A stretch of 64,000 bases of DNA from Dryocola clanedunensis subsp. sulfonylureivorans (GTDB taxonomy: Bacteria > Pseudomonadota > Gammaproteobacteria > Enterobacterales > Enterobacteriaceae): assembly GCF_016756775.1 (NCBI RefSeq), contig NZ_JAERMU010000015.1, positions 56,815 to 120,814 on the forward strand, written 5' to 3'. Of this stretch, positions 37,600 to 47,170 are shown in pieces. A program made the position numbers and the translations under genes. The notes under the pieces are model-generated. The model was not told the DNA's origin. It worked only from the letters and a program-made list of their open reading frames with translations, and made no database searches. How positions within the stretch are numbered: position 1 is the first letter of the stretch; every line of letters begins with the position of its first letter.

Positions 37600-38804
37600 G
37601 CGTGCTCGTGCTCCTGCTGCATCTCTTCACGAGTCGGTTGGCGAATCGTGGTGGACAAGGCCAGAGAGAGAATCAGCAGCGCGAAGATAACGCAGAAGGT
37701 GATATAGAAACCGCCGAACAGTGACGCAATAATCGATCCGCCAAGGCTGCCAATACCGAAGCCCAGATAAATCACACCGTAGTTTTTAGTCAGGTTGTTC
37801 AGACCGAAAAACTCGCTGACCAGTGAAGGATAAACGGTGATGGTGCCGCCGAAGTTAAAGGCAACGCAGGCGATGGCCGCAAAGAATGTTGCTTCGTTAA
37901 GCGGAGCAAACAGCAGCGCCGCCATCCCCACCAGCGAAATAACCTGGCCGATGGTGATAACGCGGATACGTGCAATCTTATCGGAGAGAATGCCCAGCAC
38001 CAGGCGGCCGCTCAGGTTAGCAATCGCTATCACTGTTACCGCATTGGCAGCAGAAACCGCGTTTAAATGCACCATACCCTGGGCGATATCTTTCGCCACG
38101 CCAATCACATACAGGCCGCTCATGCAGGCCGTCAGGAACATCACCGCCAGCATCCAGTACTGCGGCTTACGCATGGATTCTGCCAGGGTAAAGTCGTTTT
38201 CGGTCACGCCGTTAACGGACTGGGCTTCGTGAGCCGGCGCATCCTTCATCAGCGTTGCGCCAAACAGAATCATCACCATCACAATCGCACCCCAGATCAT
38301 AAAGGTGTTTTCCAGACCATAGGTCGCCAGCAGATGGGTATCGATATATTTGAAACCAAGGCTGCCAAGGCCGTATGAGCCAATGGCAAAGGCGGAAATC
38401 AGCCCCTTACGCTCCGGGAACCATTTCACGCAGTTGGAAAGCGTCAGCAGGTAGCCTGCACCATCGGCAAGCCCGACCAGCACACCAGCGCTGAGCCACA
38501 GCATCATCAGGTTGTTAGCGTGAGCGGTCAGGAAGAAACCAACTGCCAGCAGCACACCTGCCGCCATGGTGACTTTACGAACGCCAAAGCGCTCCTGCAA
38601 TTTACCGGCCACGGAAGAAGAGATGGCCAGTCCGAGACTTAACAGACCAAACGAGAAAGCAACCTGGCTGATAGGTTCATCGAGCTTTTGCGACAGCGCG
38701 CTGTTAAACAGGCTCCAGGTATAAACAGATCCCAGTGCAAACTGGGTAATGACGGTCCCGATGAGGGTTAACCAGCGGGTGCGGTTATATTGAGCAGTAT
38801 TCAT
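37590..38804 (-). CDS. yhjX: YhjX, MFS carrier of the oxalate/formate antiporter family
   Basis: The 404-residue twelve-span transporter begins MNTAQYNRTRWLTLIGTVIT and carries the OFA-type GSVYTWSLFN, GLADGAGYLLTLSNC and WFPERKGLISAFAIGSYGLGS motifs. E. coli YhjX (about 402 residues) is induced by extracellular pyruvate through the YpdA/YpdB two-component system. Three phased YpdB-like repeats lie in its upstream region here, so the same regulation is likely. The substrate is not settled. Confidence 0.95.
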   Translation of the reverse strand: MNTAQYNRTRWLTLIGTVITQFALGSVYTWSLFNSALSQKLDEPISQVAFSFGLLSLGLAISSSVAGKLQERFGVRKVTMAAGVLLAVGFFLTAHANNLMMLWLSAGVLVGLADGAGYLLTLSNCVKWFPERKGLISAFAIGSYGLGSLGFKYIDTHLLATYGLENTFMIWGAIVMVMILFGATLMKDAPAHEAQSVNGVTENDFTLAESMRKPQYWMLAVMFLTACMSGLYVIGVAKDIAQGMVHLNAVSAANAVTVIAIANLSGRLVLGILSDKIARIRVITIGQVISLVGMAALLFAPLNEATFFAAIACVAFNFGGTITVYPSLVSEFFGLNNLTKNYGVIYLGFGIGSLGGSIIASLFGGFYITFCVIFALLILSLALSTTIRQPTREEMQQEHEHAHA

Positions 38805-39174
38805 GGCAGATGTCCTGCAATTCTTAAGGGAAGTTATCTGCCGCCTACCATAGCGAAGCGCATTTTATTCCAGGAGAAAAAGGCATGAACTGCACGAGAG
38901 ACGGAATGAAATGCACCTGAGCGGGAATGAATGACCTTGAACGCCTGTGGGCATTAATGTTTGTGAGTGGTTACTATCACCGAGAGATGCTTCTCAACTG
39001 TATATTGAATGTTAAAACATCAGGCATTGAGGTTACCCAAATTCATCTATTGATGGATTTACTGTTAAAAATTGATCTGTAATCTTGCGAAGCGAGAAAA
39101 CATTAGCATTACTCTTCTAATCGTAGGTCGGTGATGCAATCTGGCGCTTATTAGCACTACATAACCAACCTCAT
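38805..39174. other. yhjX upstream region
   Basis: 370 bases between yhjX and the end of yhjY. It holds the YpdB-like sites, a candidate -10 for yhjX on the minus strand (TATGGT, 38848-38853), and near 39123-39165 a degenerate REP-like stretch. No gene is seen. Confidence 0.6.
38882..38931 (-). promoter_or_regulatory. yhjX: Three 21-base-phased YpdB-like binding repeats before yhjX
   Basis: On the minus strand TTCATTCC, TTCATTCC and TTCATGCC start exactly 21 bases apart (plus-strand positions 38924, 38903, 38882). The middle copy reads GTGCATTTCAT. The E. coli YpdB site is two GGCATTTCAT copies spaced by 11 bases, the same 21-base period; here a third copy is added. Confidence 0.7.
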
Positions 39175-39894
39175 TCAAAACTTCGCGCTGACCCCGAGGT
39201 TATAGAGATAGGCGTCGCCGGTGGAGAGCCCTTCGGCCTGTGACATAGAGGCAAAGGCGGCGACGTTCTTACCGATGGGCATATCGGCACCGACGGTGAC
39301 GTCCATCCAGCTGGTGTCCTGCGCGCTGGCGGCGTTGGTGCGCATACCGGACTGCGCTTTCCAGACGTTATCGCCGTACTGGTGGTTATAGCTTACCTGC
39401 GCCCAGGGACGAACATAGCCCACGGCAGAGTCGAGCCGCCAGCCAACGGTGGAGACGCTGGCGTGCCACAGCCGATCGCTGTAGCGAGACGGCACCACGC
39501 TATCCCCGTATTCGTTATAAATGTTCGTTGAGCTGCCGTCCCAGCTGTAGCCAGCGGTCGGCCCGGTGGTAACATTACCCAGAACAGGGATATTCCAGCC
39601 CATGTCCATTCGCGTAGCGTCGGTATGTGCGGTATCGTTTCCGGCAGTAAACGACAGCCCTTCCTGCACCTCCGGGGGCATGGAAGAGTGAATGCGTTCG
39701 GCAAGAATGTCGTTATAGTTTGGCGCCCGGTCGCTATCCCACGTATAACGATCCTGAGCGTCGCCCACGGCATCATCAGAAACATACTCTTGCTGCCACG
39801 CAAAAGCATGAGGGGCGCAGAACAGGCACCACGAAACCAGCGCCGTGAGAAGCGTGACACGGCGACCACTGCATGAAGTTTTTTTAATCATCAA
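39175..39894 (-). CDS. yhjY: YhjY-like outer-membrane beta-barrel (autotransporter-type) protein
   Basis: The 239-residue protein has a signal peptide (about 1-32, ending HAFA) and then alternating aromatic/polar strands ending in LYNLGVSAKF, with a C-terminal Phe as in outer-membrane barrels. Blocks such as SYNHQYGDNVWKAQSG and WMDVTVGADMPIGKNVAAFA are those of the autotransporter barrel domain. Position between yhjX and tag is that of E. coli yhjY (about 235 residues). It lacks a passenger domain. The biological role is unknown; a lipase tie has been suggested for the family but I see no catalytic motif. Confidence 0.8.
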   Translation of the reverse strand: MMIKKTSCSGRRVTLLTALVSWCLFCAPHAFAWQQEYVSDDAVGDAQDRYTWDSDRAPNYNDILAERIHSSMPPEVQEGLSFTAGNDTAHTDATRMDMGWNIPVLGNVTTGPTAGYSWDGSSTNIYNEYGDSVVPSRYSDRLWHASVSTVGWRLDSAVGYVRPWAQVSYNHQYGDNVWKAQSGMRTNAASAQDTSWMDVTVGADMPIGKNVAAFASMSQAEGLSTGDAYLYNLGVSAKF

Positions 39895-40032
39895 AGCGAC
39901 TCCAAGAAAGAGCCAAATCCGGCGATAGTTATTCTCTTTTTGTCGGGCTTGCGGATAACCCTGAATTAACTATTGTCTCTTTATCAGACACGTCAAGTTG
40001 CCGGCCATTTATTTCATCAGAGGGAAGAGAAT

Positions 40033-40593
40033 ATGCAGCGTTGTGGATGGGTCACTCAGGACCCGCTTTACCTTGAATATCACGATAAAGAGTGGGGCGT
40101 GCCGGTCACAGACGGGCAAAAATTATTTGAGATGATCTGCCTGGAAGGCCAGCAGGCGGGGCTGTCCTGGATAACCGTGCTGAAGAAGCGTGAAAATTAC
40201 CGCCGCTGCTTTAAAGATTTCGATCCCCTCGCCGTGGCGCTGTTCACGCAGGAGGACGTCGACAGGCTGGTGCTGGACGCGGGTATTATTCGCCACCGGG
40301 GGAAAATCGAGGCGATCATCAATAACGCTAAAGCGTTTCTGGCAATGGAAGCCAACGGTGAAAAATTCCCGGAGTTTGTCTGGGCGTTTGTGGATAACGA
40401 GCCGCAGGTCAGCCACGCAGCCGTGCACACGGACAGGCCCACCACCACCCCCGCATCAGACGCCCTGTCTAAGGCCCTGAAGAAACGCGGTTTCAAGTTC
40501 GTTGGCTCCACGATTTGCTACTCGTTTATGCAGGCGTGCGGGCTGGTGAACGACCATATAACCTCCTGCTTCTGCCACCCTGATAATAAATGA
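40033..40593 (+). CDS. tag: Tag, DNA-3-methyladenine glycosylase I
   Basis: The 186-residue base-excision repair enzyme removes 3-methyladenine from DNA. The start MQRCGWVTQDPLYLEYHDKEWG, the central LEGQQAGLSWITVLKKRENY and the C-terminal ICYSFMQACGLVNDH match E. coli Tag (187). Zinc ligands (the early Cys and His, late HxxxCxC) are present. The ATG at 40033 follows GGAAGAG; the open extension to 39973 is rejected. It overlaps yiaC as ATGA. Confidence 0.97.
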   Translation: MQRCGWVTQDPLYLEYHDKEWGVPVTDGQKLFEMICLEGQQAGLSWITVLKKRENYRRCFKDFDPLAVALFTQEDVDRLVLDAGIIRHRGKIEAIINNAKAFLAMEANGEKFPEFVWAFVDNEPQVSHAAVHTDRPTTTPASDALSKALKKRGFKFVGSTICYSFMQACGLVNDHITSCFCHPDNK

Positions 40594-41030
40594 TCCGTCG
40601 ACTGCGTGAGGGGGAAATGGACGAGCTGATTATGCTATGGCTTGCCAGCACCATTCACGCCCACCCCTTTATCGCCGAAAGCTACTGGCGGGAAAGTGAG
40701 TCGATTGTCCGCAACGTTTATATCCCGCAGTCTCTGACCTGGGTAGATGAACAACACGGCAAAATTGTCGGCTTTGCGAGCGTGATCGACTCGCGCTTCC
40801 TGGGCGCGCTGTTCGTGGACGAGACGTTTTACGGCCAGGGCATCGGCAGGGGGCTGATTGAGCATGCAAAAGCGAGCTTTCCAGCGCTAAGCCTCGAGGT
40901 TTATCAGAAAAACCAGCGGGCGGTGCATTTCTATCACCGCCGGGGCTTTCGCATTGAAGAAAGCGCCTGGCAGTCAGAAACGCGCCACCCGACGTGGATC
41001 ATGAGCTGGCAGGCGGATCGAAAGCCGTAA
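40590..41030 (+). CDS. yiaC: YiaC, GNAT-family N-acetyltransferase
   Basis: The 146-residue protein has the GNAT fold, with [20 protein letters not shown] as the acetyl-CoA pyrophosphate loop and [19 protein letters not shown] as the late motif. E. coli YiaC acetylates protein lysines. It is coupled to tag by a 4-base overlap. Its last 32 bases overlap the end of bisC on the other strand. Confidence 0.93.
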   Translation: MIRRLREGEMDELIMLWLASTIHAHPFIAESYWRESESIVRNVYIPQSLTWVDEQHGKIVGFASVIDSRFLGALFVDETFYGQGIGRGLIEHAKASFPALSLEVYQKNQRAVHFYHRRGFRIEESAWQSETRHPTWIMSWQADRKP

Positions 41031-43329
41031 CCTCCGGCGCTGTACCCTGATACTTCTCGGCCCAGACCAGCGATGAGTTTGCCGCGCAGCCGTTTGCCAG
41101 CCTGGACGTCGGAATATCCAGCGTCAGGACGTTCACCGCGCCGTTTTTACACAGGCGGTCGCTATCCAGATCCGGCCACGCCCCTTCGTGAATGCAAATC
41201 ACGCCCGGCCTGATGCCGTCCGTTACCAGCGCGCCGACCAGCACCTGCCCGCGATGATTCCAGACCCGCACCAAATCGCCGTCGGCGATGCCCCGCTCCG
41301 CCGCGTCCTCGGGGTGCAGCGTCAGCGGCTCGCGCCCGGCAATGGCATACTTTTCCCGCAGGGCGGAATAGTTAAGCTGGCTGTGCAGGCGGTGCGCCGG
41401 GTGGGATGAAAGCAGCTGAAGCTGGCCCTTTTCAGCGTTGCCCTGCCATTCATCGGGCGCAAGCCAGGTCGGGTGCGGCGGGCAATCTGCATAGCCAAAG
41501 CTGGCAATACGTTCAGAGTAGATTTCAATTTTGCCGCTCGGGGTTTTAAGGGGATACTCCTGCGGATCGCGGCGGAAATCAGCGAAGCGGATAAATTCGG
41601 CTGATTTTTCGTTAACCGGCATTTCAATCAGGTCGTTAGCCTCCCAGAAATCTTTAAATTCCGGCAGCGTTATCTGCTGCGAGGCTCCGCGCTGTTTCGC
41701 CATATCGTAAAGGCTTTCCAGCCACTGCAGCTCGGTTTTCTCCTCGGTAAACCGCGCTTTGCCCCCCTGCTCCCACAGCTCGCTCAACTCCGCAAACACA
41801 TCAAAATCGTTACGCGCCTCGGCCTGCGGAGCGACAACCTGCTTCATCGGCACCAGATGCTGGTTGCTGTAGTCGCCGGTCATTGTCATATCATTACGTT
41901 CGAACGAGGTGGTAATCGGCAGCACGATGTCCGCGTGCTTTGCCGCCGCCGTCCAGAAGCACTCGGAAATGACCACCAGCTCCGGCTTAAGCCATGCCTT
42001 AATCAGCCGGTTAGTGTCCTGGTGATGGGTAAAGTTGCCGCCGCCCGCCCACCACAGCATACGAATATCCGGGAAAACTCTTTCCATACCGTTGTGCTGA
42101 TAGCCGCCGCCCGGGTTTTCCAGCGCTTCAACAATGCGCGCCACGGGGATTTTTTCCACCGGGTCCGTGCCGCCAGCCACCAGCCCCTGTAGCGAACCGG
42201 GCACAGCCGCTCGCCGCGTTGGGTTACCGCCGTTGGCAAAGTGGTAAGAGAGGCCAAAACCGCCGCCCGGCGTGCCAATCTGGCCCAGCATGGCCGCCAG
42301 CGTCACCAGCATCCAGTGCTTTTGTTCGCCGTACTGCTGGCGCTGCATCCCCCAGCCGGACATCAGCATTGTGCGGTTGGCGCTGAAGACCTGCGCCAGA
42401 TACTCGATGATTTGCACGGGCACGCCGCAGATTTTTGACGCCCATTCGGCGTTTTTCGGCTGGCCGTCGCTTTTGCCCGTCAGATAGTCGGCAAATTTGT
42501 CATAGCCGTGAGTGCAGCGCTCAATGAATCCAGCGTCCTGCCAGCCATGACGCACCAACGTATGGGCGATGCCCAGCATCAGCGCCACGTCGGTGCCCAT
42601 ATGCGGAGCAATCCACTGCGCTTTGTCACCAAAGAAATCGATGGTTTCCGATCGCATCGGATCGATGGCGATCACCATTTTACCGCTGTTCTTCAGCTGC
42701 TCCAGGTACTTCATGCCCTGCTCGTCGCTGGCGTTCCACGCAATCTTCAGCGTATTCAGCGGATTAGCGCTCCAGAATACCACCACATCACTATGCTCAA
42801 GCACTAAAGGCCAGCTGGTCTGCTGCTGGTAAACCTCATTCGAGCCGACAACGTAAGGCATGATGACCTGCGCAGCGCCGGTGGAATAATCGCCAAGATG
42901 TCCGGTATAGCCACCCGCAAGGCTCATATAGCGCTGCAGCAGGGTTGCCGCTTTATGTAAAATGCCGTTGGAGCGCCAGCCGTAAGAGCCAGCAAAAATA
43001 GATGACGGGCCATAAGTTTCGCGAATACGTTGATGCTGCTGATGGATAAGCCTCAGCGCTTCATCCCAGCTAATGCGCACGTACTCATCTTCACCGCGTA
43101 TTCCCTGCGGGGCCTCCGGTGAGGCCAGAAAGCCCTTACGCGCCATGGGAAACTGCACGCGGGCCTTGCTGTGCACCTGATCCGGCACGGCTTGCGCCAG
43201 GGAGTTTTCATGGCCTGTGTCGAGCGCGCCACGGGAGGCCAGTACGCGTTTCCCATCGGTCTCAACCTGCATGGGCCCCCAGTGGGCAGCGGTCAGAATG
43301 TGTTTCGTTGTCGCGGATGTTTTAGCCAA
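40999..43329 (-). CDS. bisC: BisC, biotin sulfoxide reductase (molybdenum cofactor enzyme)
   Basis: The 776-residue bis-MGD molybdoenzyme of the DMSO reductase family reduces biotin sulfoxide and, in E. coli, methionine sulfoxide in the cytoplasm. It has no twin-arginine signal. Typical blocks are [16 protein letters not shown] with the Mo-coordinating serine region, [14 protein letters not shown], and [17 protein letters not shown] choose a TTG start at 43329 because GGAG lies 6 bases upstream and it gives the E. coli length (777); an earlier TTG at 43371 adds a proline-rich leader unlike the family. The 3' end overlaps yiaC. Confidence 0.93.
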   Translation of the reverse strand: MAKTSATTKHILTAAHWGPMQVETDGKRVLASRGALDTGHENSLAQAVPDQVHSKARVQFPMARKGFLASPEAPQGIRGEDEYVRISWDEALRLIHQQHQRIRETYGPSSIFAGSYGWRSNGILHKAATLLQRYMSLAGGYTGHLGDYSTGAAQVIMPYVVGSNEVYQQQTSWPLVLEHSDVVVFWSANPLNTLKIAWNASDEQGMKYLEQLKNSGKMVIAIDPMRSETIDFFGDKAQWIAPHMGTDVALMLGIAHTLVRHGWQDAGFIERCTHGYDKFADYLTGKSDGQPKNAEWASKICGVPVQIIEYLAQVFSANRTMLMSGWGMQRQQYGEQKHWMLVTLAAMLGQIGTPGGGFGLSYHFANGGNPTRRAAVPGSLQGLVAGGTDPVEKIPVARIVEALENPGGGYQHNGMERVFPDIRMLWWAGGGNFTHHQDTNRLIKAWLKPELVVISECFWTAAAKHADIVLPITTSFERNDMTMTGDYSNQHLVPMKQVVAPQAEARNDFDVFAELSELWEQGGKARFTEEKTELQWLESLYDMAKQRGASQQITLPEFKDFWEANDLIEMPVNEKSAEFIRFADFRRDPQEYPLKTPSGKIEIYSERIASFGYADCPPHPTWLAPDEWQGNAEKGQLQLLSSHPAHRLHSQLNYSALREKYAIAGREPLTLHPEDAAERGIADGDLVRVWNHRGQVLVGALVTDGIRPGVICIHEGAWPDLDSDRLCKNGAVNVLTLDIPTSRLANGCAANSSLVWAEKYQGTAPEVTAFDPPASS

Positions 43330-43482
43330 TTCGGGCTCCGGGTTTGCAGGTGGTGGCCTGAGGCCACTCAATATTGTTTACAAATTTAGGATGACTCCGG
43401 GGAATTTTCTCCATAATCACACGTCATAATCAATCTCCGCTGTGCTATGCAGCGAAGAAATATAATTCGCATAGGAAATGAG

Positions 43483-44142
43483 ATGAACAAAAGCGTCATG
43501 ATTGCCGCCCTGGTTTGCGGCACGTTAGCAGTTTCTGGCTGTACCACCAACCCTTACACCGGCGAAAGAGAAGCGGGTAAATCCGGCATCGGCGCAGGTA
43601 TCGGCTCGCTGGTAGGCGCAGGCGTTGGAGCACTCTCTTCTTCCAAGAAAGATCGCGGCAAAGGCGCGCTGATTGGTGCCGCAGCGGGCGCAGCGCTTGG
43701 CGGCGGCGTGGGTTACTACATGGACGTACAGGAAGCGAAACTTCGCCAGAAAATGCAGGGAACGGGCGTGAGCGTGACGCGTAATGGCGACAACATCGTG
43801 CTGAACATGCCGAACAACGTCACCTTCGACAGCAGCAGCGCCACCCTGAAACCGGCGGGTGCCAATACCCTGACCGGCGTGGCGATGGTCCTGAAAGAGT
43901 ACCCAAAAACTGCGGTTAACGTGGTGGGCTACACCGACAGCACCGGCAGCAACGAGCTGAACATGAAGCTGTCCCAGCAGCGTGCGGACGGTGTGGGCAG
44001 CGCGCTGATCACCCAGGGCGTTGAAGCAAGCCGCGTGCGCACCACCGGCGCTGGTCCATCTAACCCAATCGCCAGCAACAGCACCGCCGAAGGCAAAGCT
44101 CAGAACCGTCGCGTAGAAATTACGCTGAGTCCTCTGGCTTAA
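43483..44142 (+). CDS. yiaD: YiaD, outer-membrane lipoprotein with OmpA-like domain
   Basis: The 219-residue lipoprotein equals E. coli YiaD in length. A signal peptide with lipobox AVSGC gives an acylated Cys near residue 20. A glycine-zipper region (GIGAGIGSLVGAGVGAL, then GALIGAAAGAALGGGVGYY) precedes an OmpA peptidoglycan-binding domain (VTFDSSSATLKPAG to GKAQNRRVEITL). E. coli YiaD suppresses a BamD defect, implying a link to outer-membrane assembly. The ATG follows AGGAAATGAG. Confidence 0.95.
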   Translation: MNKSVMIAALVCGTLAVSGCTTNPYTGEREAGKSGIGAGIGSLVGAGVGALSSSKKDRGKGALIGAAAGAALGGGVGYYMDVQEAKLRQKMQGTGVSVTRNGDNIVLNMPNNVTFDSSSATLKPAGANTLTGVAMVLKEYPKTAVNVVGYTDSTGSNELNMKLSQQRADGVGSALITQGVEASRVRTTGAGPSNPIASNSTAEGKAQNRRVEITLSPLA

Positions 44143-44149
44143 ATCAGAC

Positions 44150-44222
44150 GGCGGATGACGCTGCACTTATCCGCCCTACGGACTGAATTTCGTAGGGTGG
44201 ATAAGCGCCAGCGTCCTCCACC
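44150..44222. repeat. Pair of REP elements
   Basis: GGCGGATGACGC...TATCCGCCCTAC (44150-44179) and CGTAGGGTGGATAAGCGCC...CCTCCACC (44191-44222), in opposite orientation, between yiaD and the LacI-type gene. Confidence 0.85.
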
Positions 44223-44278
44223 AACAGCCAATCAATTTTGTGTTACTCTCCAGAAAGTTACCCCTCCTGGAGATGGAC

Positions 44279-45298
44279 ATGAACGGCAAGGCCGCGCGCC
44301 CCACGATTAGCGACGTCGCGAAAGCGGCAAAAACCGGTAAAACCAGCGTTTCCCGCTATCTGAACGGCGAACAGAGCGCCCTGTCCGACGATCTCCGCAT
44401 CCGCATTGAAACCGCCATTGCCGAACTCGACTATCGTCCAAGCCAGATGGCCCGCGGCCTGAAGCGCGGACGCACGCGCCTGATTGGCCTGATCATCGCC
44501 GATATTACCAACCCCTACTCCGTTGACGTGCTTAGCGGCATCGAGGCCGCCTGCCGCGAAAAGGGCTTTACCCCGCTGGTCTGCAATACCAACAACGAAG
44601 TGGATCAGGAGCTGCATTACCTGGATTTACTGCGCAGCTATCAGGTTGAAGGTATCGTGGTGAACGCCGTAGGGATGCGCGAAGAGGGGCTGAACCGCCT
44701 GCAGCAGTCAGCCCTGCCGATGGTGCTGATAGACCGTAAAATTCCCGATTTCGCCTGCGACGTGGTCGGGCTGGACAATATTCAGGCCGCCACCACCGCC
44801 ACCGAGCATCTTGTGGAGCAGGGCTTTGAGGCGATTCTGTTTTTAAGCGAGCCGCTGGGCATGGTGAATACCCGCCGTGAACGCCTGCGCGCATTTCGCA
44901 ACACCGTCGCCCGCTATCCCGGCATCGTGGCGGAAAACGCCGAAATTCCCCTGCACGAAGCCGACCTGATGGACAACACCCTGCGACAGTTCCACACGCA
45001 GCATCGCGGGATGCGCAAAGCGGTGATCTCCGCCAACGGCGCGCTTACCCTGCAGGTCGCCCGCTCCATGCGCCGCATTGGCCTGCACTGGGGCAGCGAT
45101 ATCGGCCTGCTGGGCTTCGACGAACTGGAGTGGGCGGAGCTGGCGGGCGTGGGCATCACCACCCTCAAACAGCCCGCCTGGCAGATTGGCTATGCCGCAC
45201 TCGAGCAGGTCGTTAACCGCATCGACGGCGCGGCGGACAGCGTGCGCGAGCAGGTCTTTTCCGGTGAACTGATCGTCCGCGGCTCCACCGCCCGCTAA
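44279..45298 (+). CDS. ptxS: LacI-family repressor, PtxS-like
   Basis: The 339-residue regulator has an N-terminal LacI HTH (TISDVAKAAKTGKTSVSRYLNGE), hinge residues RPSQMARGLKRGRTRLIGLI and a periplasmic-binding-like effector domain. It lies just upstream of kguEKT-ghrB and in the same direction, the arrangement of ptxS with the 2-ketogluconate genes in Pseudomonas. The palindrome before kguE resembles the PtxS operator. The likely effector is 2-ketogluconate; this is inferred from context. The ATG at 44279 follows CTGGAG; an ATG at 44273 is possible. Confidence 0.82.
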   Translation: MNGKAARPTISDVAKAAKTGKTSVSRYLNGEQSALSDDLRIRIETAIAELDYRPSQMARGLKRGRTRLIGLIIADITNPYSVDVLSGIEAACREKGFTPLVCNTNNEVDQELHYLDLLRSYQVEGIVVNAVGMREEGLNRLQQSALPMVLIDRKIPDFACDVVGLDNIQAATTATEHLVEQGFEAILFLSEPLGMVNTRRERLRAFRNTVARYPGIVAENAEIPLHEADLMDNTLRQFHTQHRGMRKAVISANGALTLQVARSMRRIGLHWGSDIGLLGFDELEWAELAGVGITTLKQPAWQIGYAALEQVVNRIDGAADSVREQVFSGELIVRGSTAR

Positions 45299-45348
45299 CC
45301 CTCTTCTTCGTGATAGCGATCATAAATTCGCCACGAGCGGCTTTTCTT

Positions 45349-45362
45349 TGGAACCGGTTCCA
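45349..45362. promoter_or_regulatory. PtxS-type operator upstream of kguE
   Basis: TGGAACCGGTTCCA is a perfect 14-base palindrome, one symmetric change from the Pseudomonas PtxS site TGAAACCGGTTTCA. It overlaps a possible -35 (TTGGAA) with TAATAG 16 bases on, 50 bases before the kguE start. Confidence 0.75.
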
Positions 45363-45411
45363 TCTAGCGTAATAGCTATGTTAGCAAAGTGTAACCATTC
45401 CGGAGAAATCG

Positions 45412-46161
45412 ATGCCGCGCAAAATTATTGTCGTTACCGCCGCCTATGGCCATGACCGCGTTGCCTCCCTGGGCGGCCAGCAGGCGCTGCTGCCCATTAT
45501 CGCCAGCGCCGGTGCGGACGGCGTCGAAATCCGCCGCGAACTGTTAAGCAATATCCAGCTCGATGCCCTGCCGGATCTGGCGAAACAGGTAGCCGGGCAC
45601 AATCTGGAAGCCTGCTACTCCGCGCCGGAGCCGCTGTTTGCCGAGGACGGTAAACTTAATCCCCTCATTCCTTCCCTGCTGCTCGAAGCCCGCCAGCTCA
45701 ACGCCCGCTGGCTGAAGCTCTCGCTGGGGGAGTTTCGCGGCAGCCAGCAGTTTTCTTTGCTGCAGCAGTGGCTCGCCCAAAGCGACGTCGCGCTGGTCGT
45801 TGAAAACGATCAGACCGCCTGCGGCAGGCTGGCCCCGATGCAGCGCTTTAAAGCGGCCTGCAACGTGCTGAATCTGCCGGTGACGCTAACCTTTGATATG
45901 GCTAACTGGCTGTGGGTGGATGACTCACCGGAAGCGGCGGCCCGCGAGCTGGCCTCCTCCGTCAGCTACGTTCACGTTAAGGCGGCGGTCCCGCACCATT
46001 ACCATTACCGCGCCATTGCGCTGGATGATGCCGACCCGCGCTGGCTGGCGCTGCTCAAACAGCTGCCAACGGACGTGCCGCGAGGCATTGAATTCCCGCT
46101 GGAAGGCCGCGACCTGGTCGCCGTGACCCGCCACTACGTCAATCTGTTACGCGAGGAGTAA
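45412..46161 (+). CDS. kguE: KguE, xylose-isomerase-like TIM-barrel protein of 2-ketogluconate catabolism
   Basis: The 249-residue protein has the AP endonuclease 2/sugar isomerase barrel: ADGVEIRRELL in an early strand, LALVVENDQT-like (ALVVENDQTACG) with a metal-ligand Glu, and VTLTFDMANW, VHVKAA and GIEFPLEG late. KguE is tied to 2-ketogluconate use by its constant operon partners, but its reaction is not well defined. GGAG precedes the ATG, and kguK begins 3 bases after its stop. Confidence 0.85.
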   Translation: MPRKIIVVTAAYGHDRVASLGGQQALLPIIASAGADGVEIRRELLSNIQLDALPDLAKQVAGHNLEACYSAPEPLFAEDGKLNPLIPSLLLEARQLNARWLKLSLGEFRGSQQFSLLQQWLAQSDVALVVENDQTACGRLAPMQRFKAACNVLNLPVTLTFDMANWLWVDDSPEAAARELASSVSYVHVKAAVPHHYHYRAIALDDADPRWLALLKQLPTDVPRGIEFPLEGRDLVAVTRHYVNLLREE

Positions 46162-46164
46162 AGG

Positions 46165-47103
46165 ATGCAGAACGAACTGGATGTCATCACCATTGGCGAG
46201 GCGATGGCGATGTTTGTCGCCGCCGAGACCGGTGATTTAGCCGCCGCTGAAAAGTTTGTTAAACGTGCCGCCGGCGCCGAACTCAATGTTGCCACCGGGC
46301 TGGCCCGCCTGGGGCTGAAGGTCGGCTGGGTAAGCCGCGTGGGCAATGACTCATTCGGACGATACGTGCTCCAGCAGCTCGCCAAAGAGCAGATCGACAG
46401 CCGTGGCGTGACCACCGACGAGCGCTACGCCACTGGCTTTCAGCTTAAATCTAAGGTCGATGATGGAACCGATCCCATCGTGGAATACTTCCGCAAAGGC
46501 TCCGCCGCCAGCCATCTGTCGGTAGAGGATTTTAACGAAGCATATTTCTTCAGCGCCCGCCATCTGCACCTGAGCGGCGTGGCGGCAGCCCTGTCGGATT
46601 CGTCACTGGAGCTGCTGAACCACACGGCCAGGACGATGAAGGCTAAGGGCAAAACCATCTCTTTCGACCCGAACCTGCGCCCGGTGCTGTGGAAAAGCGA
46701 AGCGGAGATGGTGAAGCAGCTTAACCAGCTGGCGCTGCAGGCGGACTGGGTGCTGCCCGGCGTAAAAGAGGGTGTCATTCTTACCGGGCAGAAAACCCCG
46801 GAGGGCATCGCGGATTTCTATCTCGATAAGGGCGTAAAAACCGTGGTGCTGAAAACCGGCGCTGACGGAGCCTGGTTCAAAACAGCTTCCGGCGAAAAAG
46901 GCGCAGTCGCGGCGGTAAAAGTCGATAACGTCGTCGATACGGTGGGCGCGGGCGATGGTTTTGCCGTCGGCGTCATCAGCGCCCTGCTGGAAGGAAAAAC
47001 GTTATCTCAGGCCGTCAGCCGCGGAAACAAAATCGGCTCCCTGGCTATTCAGGTCATCGGCGACAGCGAAGGGTTACCCACCCGTAGCGCGCTGGGCGAA
47101 TAA
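46165..47103 (+). CDS. kguK: KguK, 2-ketogluconate kinase (PfkB family)
   Basis: The 312-residue ribokinase-family sugar kinase has the two PfkB signatures: GAELNVATGLARLGLKVGW near the start and DTVGAGDGFAVGVISALLEG near the end, with the catalytic Asp in GAGD. The best inference is phosphorylation of 2-ketogluconate to the 6-phosphate, from operon context. It is also similar to 2-keto-3-deoxygluconate kinase, a plausible alternative from sequence alone. Strong GAGGAG before the ATG. Confidence 0.88.
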   Translation: MQNELDVITIGEAMAMFVAAETGDLAAAEKFVKRAAGAELNVATGLARLGLKVGWVSRVGNDSFGRYVLQQLAKEQIDSRGVTTDERYATGFQLKSKVDDGTDPIVEYFRKGSAASHLSVEDFNEAYFFSARHLHLSGVAAALSDSSLELLNHTARTMKAKGKTISFDPNLRPVLWKSEAEMVKQLNQLALQADWVLPGVKEGVILTGQKTPEGIADFYLDKGVKTVVLKTGADGAWFKTASGEKGAVAAVKVDNVVDTVGAGDGFAVGVISALLEGKTLSQAVSRGNKIGSLAIQVIGDSEGLPTRSALGE

Positions 47104-47170
47104 ACAAGAGCGCATCGGCTGTACCCTACCTGCGGCACGATGCGCTTCACCTCAACATAGAGGCTAGCCT

